In this document: positions 16,307-20,585 of the stretch, in pieces | Layout: every line of letters begins with the position of its first letter | How positions within the stretch are numbered: the first letter of the stretch is position 1 | DNA from: CAZRIE01 sp964600075 | GTDB taxonomy: Bacteria; Bacteroidota; Bacteroidia; Flavobacteriales; Flavobacteriaceae | Length of the DNA stretch: 20,585 nt | Reading direction: 5' to 3' | Assembly (NCBI GenBank): GCA_964600075.1 | Contig: CAZRIE010000073.1 | Span: forward strand, 1 to 20,585 | The notes under the pieces: generated by a model | Told to the model about the DNA's origin: nothing | The model's input: only the letters and a program-made list of their open reading frames with translations | Database searches by the model: none | Translations under genes and position numbers: made by a program

Positions 16307-16362
16307 TTTACAAATAGTAAATAATTATTTGCAATAATGGCTAATTTTTTACTATTTGTAAA
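16307..16362. promoter_or_regulatory. Two inverted 15-bp operator-like repeats upstream of the transporter operon
   Basis: TTTACAAATAGTAAA (16307-16321) and its exact reverse complement (16348-16362) are separated by 26 bases and lie 17-72 bases before the TTG start at 16290. Each copy is itself a dyad, TTTAC-N5-GTAAA. A duplicated dyad in a promoter position is typical of an operator pair for a dimeric repressor or activator, and the XRE-cupin protein encoded at 12413-12979 is the obvious candidate. The pair could instead form a 15-bp hairpin in a transcript. Confidence 0.6.
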
Positions 16363-16700
16363 GTTTTGAGCGTTAAGAAATACTTATGGGGTAATTATTT
16401 TATTGTGAATTTAAGGAAGTACAACGCTATTTCACTGTTAATTGTATATGATTATGTACAAAATTCCGTGCCAAGGCTTTTGAATCCTTGCGTTGTCATT
16501 AAATGCTGGTTTTAAAATAAAACTAATAGTTAGTATTATGCGAAAATCGCCGGATTCTCCAAAAGAAATAAAAAGAGACATACAAGATTTCTTTTGAAAT
16601 GTCCCTAGAGTAACATAACGTATAGACTACTTTGGTGACCCAATGAGTCAGTCTGAAAATTTTCTGGGTTCATGATTTTTCACCTTCCCTAATTGATAAT

Positions 16701-16724
16701 AAAAGCCCCATAAAAGGGGCTTTT
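16701..16724. terminator. Symmetric hairpin terminator
   Basis: AAAAGCCCC (16701-16709) pairs with GGGGCTTTT (16716-16724) around a 6-base loop. The stem is G+C-rich and has T tracts on both strands, so it can terminate in either direction. On the minus strand it lies 34 bases after the stop of the orphan coding-like stretch ending at 16758. It could also be a fail-safe for the kinase operon. Confidence 0.75.
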
Positions 16725-16750
16725 GAAATAATTAGACTAAAAGGGGGAAC

Positions 16751-16769
16751 TTTGAAATTAAATTTCAAA
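16751..16769. repeat. Perfect 19-base palindrome
   Basis: TTTGAAATT and AATTTCAAA flank a central A, overlapping the stop codon region of the orphan minus-strand reading frame. It could be a binding dyad or chance in AT-rich DNA. Confidence 0.4.
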
Positions 16770-16940
16770 CCAATTACCGTTCAGGGGATTAGGTTCATGG
16801 CCCTTTTTGTGCTTTAAACCAATGGTTAGTGATAGTATAGGGTTATCGACTTGTTTTAAAAGCAGTGTAAAACTATAAAGCAGTTTCTGAAAGCACGAAT
16901 TATAGGAAGTGGAATTCAAAATGTCGATTAAATGCGTTAT
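16758..16940 (-). pseudogene. Orphan coding-like stretch, possible gene remnant or very small protein
   Basis: After an in-frame stop at 16941-16943, a minus-strand frame stays open for 60 codons to a TAA at 16758-16760. There is no ATG in it; a TTG within the 3' side of the kinase terminator is the only start-like codon. The last ~20 codons look protein-like (GLKHKKGHEPNPLNGNWFEI) and a good terminator follows 34 bases later. I do not recognise the family. It may be the 3' remnant of a lost gene or a small ORF with an unusual start. Confidence 0.22.
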
Positions 16941-16950
16941 TTAATCGACA
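16918..16950 (-). terminator. Terminator of the GTPase/histidine kinase operon
   Basis: TGTCGATTAAAT (16922-16933) pairs perfectly with ATTTAATCGACA (16939-16950) across a GCGTT loop. On the minus strand the stem is followed by TTTTGAATT. It lies 115 bases after the kinase stop at 17066. Confidence 0.7.
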
Positions 16951-17065
16951 AAATACATTATTATTAAGATAATTCTTACATAATATTAGAATATATATTA
17001 CTTGATTCCATGTTGATGAAGGCCACCCCTAGCGAACAAGAGAATGAATTTCACTTAAAGTTCTC

Positions 17066-18586
17066 TTACTTTAGAAAACGGTACATAGTTTTGAGCAGTT
17101 CGTCTTCATCAAAGGGTTTTGCAAGTACGGCGTTCATACCCGATTTTAGATAGGCTTTGAGCTCCTCTTCATAGGAATATGCCGTAACCCCTATTATCGG
17201 GATTTTTTTGATATTCTTGAACGGAAAACTTCGAATTACCCTTACAAGTTGATCCCCTGAGATATTGGGAAGGTTTACATCCATCAAAATGATATCATAG
17301 GTGTTGTTGACGATTTCTTCCATGACCAAAGCACCATCGCCGATTACATCAATAAAAAAATCTCCTGTATCGACTAGTATTTTGAAAAGACTTTTTTGCA
17401 CTTGTTCGTTATCTTCGACCAACAGCACTTTGAATTTAGAGCCATCTTTTATTCTTGGTCTTATTCTTTTCTTTTTTGGGTTTTTCTTCAAAATGGGAAC
17501 AGACGGCTGGTGCAATGGGAAATTCAATTTTACATCAAAATAGAAATGTGAGCCTACCCCGGCAATAGAATCTATTTTAATAGCGCTGCCCATTAATGTC
17601 AATAGCCCTTTGACTATGGCAAGCCCTAGTCCAACCCCTTCAGTAGGGCCTAATTGTTCAAAGCTTTCAAAAATAATTTCCAGATTCTCTGGTGGAATAC
17701 CAGCACCAGTATCTTTCACTCCGAAACGCAGGCTTATGGTATTTGCCCATTTTTGGTTTAAGGCCACATGCAAAGCAACATTTCCCTTTTCGGTGTATTT
17801 AATGGCATTATCACATAAATTGGTCAATACCTGCAATAGACGTAAGCGGTCACCCTCAAGATAATCTGGAATCTTTTCATCGGCCGTTATTGTGAACGTA
17901 AGTCCTTTTTCCTTTGCCCTGGTGTTATACGTTAGCTTTAGAAAGTCTATCAATTGAACAAAGTTGAACACACTTGGGTTGAGTGCCAATTTACCCTTGG
18001 CAATCATCGAAATACTTAAGATATCTTCTAACATTAATTTCAGGTTAGAAGTCGATTCTTTTAAGACCTTTAAAATTCTTTCCTGTTCAGAGGTCAGATC
18101 GGTTCTTTCTAAAATATTGGTCAAGGCGATGATGTTGGTCAACGGGTTCCTTAGCTCATGGCTAAAATTCTGGATAAACTCATTCTTAAAACGCTCCCGT
18201 TCCTGTAGTTCGTGGTTTTTTAAAAGTATGAGTTCCGAATCTATGATCGACTCGTTCCTGGACTGGGCCATGGCCTGATATGAAAGGTAGTGATCGGTAA
18301 GGTCATAAATCACCACCAGAATATTATCTTCTTTTTTAATGACCTCTATATCGGCAGTGAGCTTACCTGCACTAGACCCTAACTGAACACAATGAAAAAT
18401 AGTAGTATCCTGAATCGAGACCATAATTTCAGGAATGCTAAAAAAAAAGGGGTGCAGTTCACCTATAGGAGTTTTTTTTTCGGCCTTAAAAAAGGTTTGA
18501 TCACTATCTAGTACCAGTCCTTCAGGGTCTGTTAAAATAAACTGTAAGTTGGTATTGCTATAGTTTTCCTTTAATCTTTTCAGCAT
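17066..18586 (-). CDS. Soluble hybrid sensor histidine kinase (PAS-like, HisKA, HATPase, receiver)
   Basis: The open frame reaches back to an ATG at 18637, but that would overlap the GTPase gene by 80 bases. The ATG at 18586 (29-base overlap) is more likely, giving 506 residues. Numbering below follows the longer frame. Residues ~25-120 are a PAS-like sensor (LQFILTDPEGLVLDSD, IYDLTDHYLSYQAMAQ). A coiled linker follows, then HisKA with His160 in FSHELRNPL, the N box with Asn277 (CDNAIKYTEKG), G1 (DTGAGIP), F box (FESFEQLG) and G2 (GVGLGLAIV). The C-terminal receiver has the LLVEDN acidic pair, phospho-acceptor Asp453 (LMDVNLP), TAYS and Lys507 (AKPF). No membrane segment is visible, so it acts in the cytoplasm. 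No DNA-binding output exists, so the phosphoryl group probably goes to another protein. Its overlap with a small GTPase gene suggests a shared pathway. Confidence 0.88.
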   Translation of the reverse strand: MLKRLKENYSNTNLQFILTDPEGLVLDSDQTFFKAEKKTPIGELHPFFFSIPEIMVSIQDTTIFHCVQLGSSAGKLTADIEVIKKEDNILVVIYDLTDHYLSYQAMAQSRNESIIDSELILLKNHELQERERFKNEFIQNFSHELRNPLTNIIALTNILERTDLTSEQERILKVLKESTSNLKLMLEDILSISMIAKGKLALNPSVFNFVQLIDFLKLTYNTRAKEKGLTFTITADEKIPDYLEGDRLRLLQVLTNLCDNAIKYTEKGNVALHVALNQKWANTISLRFGVKDTGAGIPPENLEIIFESFEQLGPTEGVGLGLAIVKGLLTLMGSAIKIDSIAGVGSHFYFDVKLNFPLHQPSVPILKKNPKKKRIRPRIKDGSKFKVLLVEDNEQVQKSLFKILVDTGDFFIDVIGDGALVMEEIVNNTYDIILMDVNLPNISGDQLVRVIRSFPFKNIKKIPIIGVTAYSYEEELKAYLKSGMNAVLAKPFDEDELLKTMYRFLK

Positions 18587-19076
18587 CTGGAGCGAGCATT
18601 TTTGCCAATTGTTCGAACAGGTCATTGACTTTACCACCTGTCTTGGCGCTTGTCAGGTAATCGTATGAAATGTTGTGGTTCCTTAAGATTTCAGTGACTT
18701 CCTCTGGCACCACCAAATCTACCTTATTACCTACCACCTTGATTGGAGTACCGATTACTTTTTTTTCTAAAATAGATAGGTCTAGATGAATGTCTTGAAA
18801 TGTGGTCGGTCTCGAAACATCGAAAACATAGATAATACCGTGCGTGCCTAACAAATAGGATTCTCTAATATGGTTGAGGTCGTCGGTGCCTTCCAAATCC
18901 CAGAGAATCAACGAAACGGATTTGTTCGGCGTGATCTCGACCAATTTTTTGGTAATATGCACCCCAATAGATACTTTGTAGTTATCCGAAAAACTATTCT
19001 CAACAAAACGTCGGATCAACGAGGTTTTACCAACCCCGAAATGCCCTAACACGACGACTTTTTTAGAGACTTGCAT
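18558..19076 (-). CDS. Ras/Rab-like small GTPase
   Basis: The frame opens at 19103, but the ATG at 19076-19074, just before the first strand (MQVSKKVVVLG), is the likelier start (172 residues). It overlaps the upstream gene by 14 bases. Numbering follows the longer 181-residue frame. Motifs: P-loop G20HFGVGKTS28, switch I YKVSIGV with Ser45 where Ras-type enzymes have Thr, G3 WDLEGTDD with Asp69/Gly72, G4 NKVD (126-129), G5 SAK (152-154). At the Ras Ala59 and Gln61 positions this protein has Glu71 and Thr73, so hydrolysis probably needs a partner. There is no lipidation Cys and the C-terminus is basic. It sits between a possible roadblock-like protein and a hybrid kinase, with overlaps on both sides. 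It is not a close MglA match. Confidence 0.87.
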   Translation of the reverse strand: MQVSKKVVVLGHFGVGKTSLIRRFVENSFSDNYKVSIGVHITKKLVEITPNKSVSLILWDLEGTDDLNHIRESYLLGTHGIIYVFDVSRPTTFQDIHLDLSILEKKVIGTPIKVVGNKVDLVVPEEVTEILRNHNISYDYLTSAKTGGKVNDLFEQLAKMLAPDAEKIKGKL

Positions 19077-19866
19077 ACCCAAAGTTTTGTGCCAGCTGCT
19101 CATTGATACGATCGATACTTAGCGATTTGTATTCATTTTTTTTTGTAAAATCTTCATAGAAATCAAAAATCAGGTCTTGTACCTTGTCTTTGGCCTTTAG
19201 CGTGTACGTACCTGAAAGCACAACAGCTATGTAATAGCTACTGAAACTCTGTAGATGAATATGGTACAATTCGTAATCTATAAGTTCGAGGTTTTGGTCT
19301 TTTTGCCCAAAAGCATCTTCGACGAAACTTTTGATAGCTGTAAGCATGCCCGAGATCATTTCTTCGTCAATGGTAAGTGTGTTCGAGTAGCTTGCCTTGA
19401 GCAGACCAGATGCCTTTTCGATCAACAAAACCTGTTCTATCTGTGCTGCCGCCAATTCATTGATGATTAACTGTTTTTCTTTTGATTTTCGAAACCAAGA
19501 CCTTATTTTTTGTTTGAAACCAAGTTGTTGGTTTATTTTTTCTGATAGCTTACTGATTTCTTGCGCAATGTATTTTTTGATCATTTTCCCGAGAACGGGG
19601 TATAGTGCATCTACCACCTCATCTTTATTTTTTGCGATTTCAGTCTTAAGCGCAGCAGTAATAGTAGGCCCCAAAGTAGACGGAATACTGGTCTTGAACT
19701 CATCGATTTGGTGAATTATAATTGGGTCTACCTTAGACGAAAACTTTTGGTCGTCGTTAAAACTATCTTCTAACTGCTCGAGCCGTTGTGAGATTTTTTC
19801 AATGTAAATGGCATCATCCTCGAAAATAAGGTCTCTCAAGATTTGCATTTTGTCATTTTCATTCAT
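19063..19866 (-). CDS. Protein resembling the soluble part of OmpA-associated regulators; possible roadblock-like GTPase partner
   Basis: This 267-residue protein has no signal peptide and no membrane segment. Residues ~6-35 carry the motif KMQILRDLIFEDD, followed by a short coiled coil. Residues ~80-110 contain DEVVDALYPVLGKMIKKYIAQEISKL. Residues ~140-225 form an alpha/beta segment, IEQVLLIEKASGLLKASY ... MISGMLTAIKSFVEDAFG ... YYIAVVLSG, whose pattern resembles a roadblock/LC7-type fold. From memory, the ALYP block and the 'ESGLL ... ISGMLTAI ... DAFG' block also occur in the cytosolic part of some cyanobacterial proteins annotated as OmpA-family. No OmpA peptidoglycan-binding domain is present here. 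The gene overlaps the GTPase gene by 14 bases, so by analogy with MglB-MglA it may be a GTPase regulator. The function is inference; the gene is certain. Confidence 0.7.
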   Translation of the reverse strand: MNENDKMQILRDLIFEDDAIYIEKISQRLEQLEDSFNDDQKFSSKVDPIIIHQIDEFKTSIPSTLGPTITAALKTEIAKNKDEVVDALYPVLGKMIKKYIAQEISKLSEKINQQLGFKQKIRSWFRKSKEKQLIINELAAAQIEQVLLIEKASGLLKASYSNTLTIDEEMISGMLTAIKSFVEDAFGQKDQNLELIDYELYHIHLQSFSSYYIAVVLSGTYTLKAKDKVQDLIFDFYEDFTKKNEYKSLSIDRINEQLAQNFGYASL

Positions 19867-20035
19867 TGAACTCGTCTTGAGTTATTGTTTGTAACCGTTC
19901 CGATAGTTATCGCGATTAGGCCTGTGCACCTCATAGAGATTTTTTGAACATCATAGCATCGCTGCGGCGAGAAAAAAGATAAAGTAATTTCCCAAACCTA
20001 CATTAAGATGGTTTGAAAACAATAGGGAAAAGAAA

Positions 20036-20050
20036 AACTCGCGATGAGTT
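20036..20050 (-). terminator. Weak hairpin terminator after the small coiled-coil gene
   Basis: AACTC and GAGTT pair across GCGAT. On the minus strand the stem runs into TTTTTCTTTTCCC, 26 bases after the stop at 20076. The stem is only 5 bp, so termination would be partial and readthrough into the 267-residue protein gene is possible. No other clear signal was seen in the 209-base gap 19867-20075. Confidence 0.35.
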
Positions 20051-20075
20051 CAATAGCTGTCTATTTTTGCAGCGG

Positions 20076-20432
20076 TTACTTTTGACTCACTTTCTCCCCT
20101 AAATCGGTAAGTAGTCTTCCAAGCATCTTTTTATCCACCTTGTTGCTTTCCAGGTTTTCAATTTTGTCTTCGATTTTGTCTTCAAGTTCCGTTATTCTAA
20201 TATTTACATCGGTAGCCACATTATCGATTGCAGTTTTAAGGTCTTGTCGAACCTCTTCGATAAGTTCTTCCAAAATTCTTTTCTTCTCTTGAATGTCTTT
20301 TTTCAGTAACTCGAATTCGGAATCATATATTTCAATGTTTTCACCAAATATTAAGTTCTTGATGATTTCAATTTTTGATGCAGCCACCTCTTGTTGGTTA
20401 TTCGGCGGTACAACTTTTTTATTTTTGGCCAT
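20076..20432 (-). CDS. Small coiled-coil protein with the LIF-motif shared with its neighbour
   Basis: This 118-residue soluble, charged protein has a disordered, basic start (MAKNKKVVPPNNQQ), then KIEIIKNLIFGENIEIY (20-36). A long heptad-like helix rich in E, K, I and L follows to about residue 100 (DIQEKKRILEELIEEV, ITELEDKIEDKIENLE). The tail MLGRLLTDLGEKVSQK is amphipathic. The 20-36 block aligns with residues 6-21 of the 267-residue protein encoded next in the same direction (pattern K-hydrophobic-x-I-hydrophobic-[KR]-[ND]-LIF-x-[ED]-[ND]), which suggests a shared docking element. I know no firm family name. It probably belongs functionally to the GTPase cassette and may oligomerise. It is separated by 209 bases with a weak terminator. 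Confidence 0.7.
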   Translation of the reverse strand: MAKNKKVVPPNNQQEVAASKIEIIKNLIFGENIEIYDSEFELLKKDIQEKKRILEELIEEVRQDLKTAIDNVATDVNIRITELEDKIEDKIENLESNKVDKKMLGRLLTDLGEKVSQK

Positions 20433-20585
20433 GGTTCATGATTTTGAATTATTCTTGAACACTATTTCAACTTTTTCGGGAGTTACAAAAAATAATATTC
20501 AAAATGAAAAGTCACAATGGGAACCCCCATTAAACAACATCTAAGATATGAAAATAATTACTCAACCATGTAAGATTAATCCTAT
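20433..20585. other. Non-coding right edge, promoter side of the coiled-coil gene
   Basis: About 150 bases of AT-rich sequence precede the ATG at 20432. No gene or strong promoter consensus is recognised on either strand; the cassette promoter probably lies here. Confidence 0.4.

Larger units (their letters stand above)
16291..17065. other. 775-base region without a confident gene
   Basis: Between the transporter start and the histidine kinase stop I find only: the operator-like pair (16307-16362), a bidirectional hairpin terminator (16701-16724), a perfect 19-base palindrome (16751-16769), a short minus-strand coding-like stretch ending at 16758, and the kinase terminator (16918-16950). Several very short ORFs, such as a 19-codon one at about 16538-16597 on the plus strand, show nothing convincing. 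No tRNA or known RNA fold was recognised. Confidence 0.7.

Noticed and set aside
17066..18637. Kinase start at the ATG at 18637
   Set aside because: It would overlap the GTPase gene by 80 bases, and the extra residues (MVKSMTCSNNWQKCSLQ) look like a shadow of the GTPase frame; the ATG at 18586 is preferred.
18558..19103. MglA polarity GTPase with adjacent MglB
   Set aside because: The G3 region (WDLEGTDD) and overall length do not look like MglA, and the 267-residue neighbour is much larger than MglB; only an analogy is kept.
19063..19866. OmpA-family outer-membrane protein
   Set aside because: There is no signal peptide, beta-barrel or OmpA peptidoglycan-binding domain; the resemblance is limited to the cytosolic-type segment.
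1..20585. tRNA, rRNA, CRISPR array, insertion sequence or prophage elements
   Set aside because: No cloverleaf, regular repeat-spacer pattern, transposase or integrase was found on reading either strand.

Overview
The window looks like the chromosome of a member of the Bacteroidota, most likely a marine flavobacterium. The evidence is a SusC/SusD pair, an AT-rich gene style with intergenic spacers of only a few bases, several exported phosphatases, and a DUF5690-type transporter. This is inference from gene content; no rRNA or tRNA is present. Except for one regulator, every gene is on the minus strand.

Region A (1-16300) reads as one phosphorus/phosphonate utilisation locus. In transcription order it holds: a transporter, FAD oxidoreductase, 45-codon ORF and phosphonatase-like hydrolase unit (16290 to 13006); a plus-strand XRE-cupin regulator (12413-12979); a tight four-gene operon of a PA14-bearing alkaline-phosphatase-superfamily enzyme, a PbfA-like PLP lyase, a purple-acid-phosphatase-like enzyme and a second alkaline-phosphatase-superfamily enzyme (12142 to 6366); a glycerophosphodiesterase-like/alkaline phosphatase fusion (6113 to 4329); and a SusC/SusD pair (4077 to the left edge, SusD cut by the window).

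The proposed logic is as follows. Exported phosphatases and phosphodiesterases strip phosphorus compounds from a larger glyco- or lipid-conjugate, the SusCD pair imports the products, and the DUF5690 carrier moves an aminophosphonate into the cytoplasm. There, PbfA would turn (R)-1-hydroxy-2-aminoethylphosphonate into phosphonoacetaldehyde, the FAD enzyme would oxidise an (N-alkyl) aminoethylphosphonate to the same aldehyde, and the phosphonatase-like HAD enzyme would split it into phosphate and acetaldehyde. No PhnW-type transaminase is visible. The regulator lies between the two catabolic units, and a TTTAC-N5-GTAAA motif occurs twice in front of the transporter and once, slightly degenerate, in front of the four-gene operon.

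Region B (16291-17065) is a 775-base stretch without a confident gene. It contains the paired operator-like repeats, two good hairpin terminators, a perfect palindrome and a short orphan coding-like segment.

Region C (17066-20432) is a separate signalling cassette: a small coiled-coil protein, a 267-residue protein resembling the soluble part of some cyanobacterial OmpA-family proteins with a possible roadblock-like domain, a Ras/Rab-like small GTPase with unusual switch II residues, and a soluble hybrid histidine kinase. The last three genes overlap and end at a shared terminator. Together with the phosphonate locus, this cassette is the most promising under-described system here.
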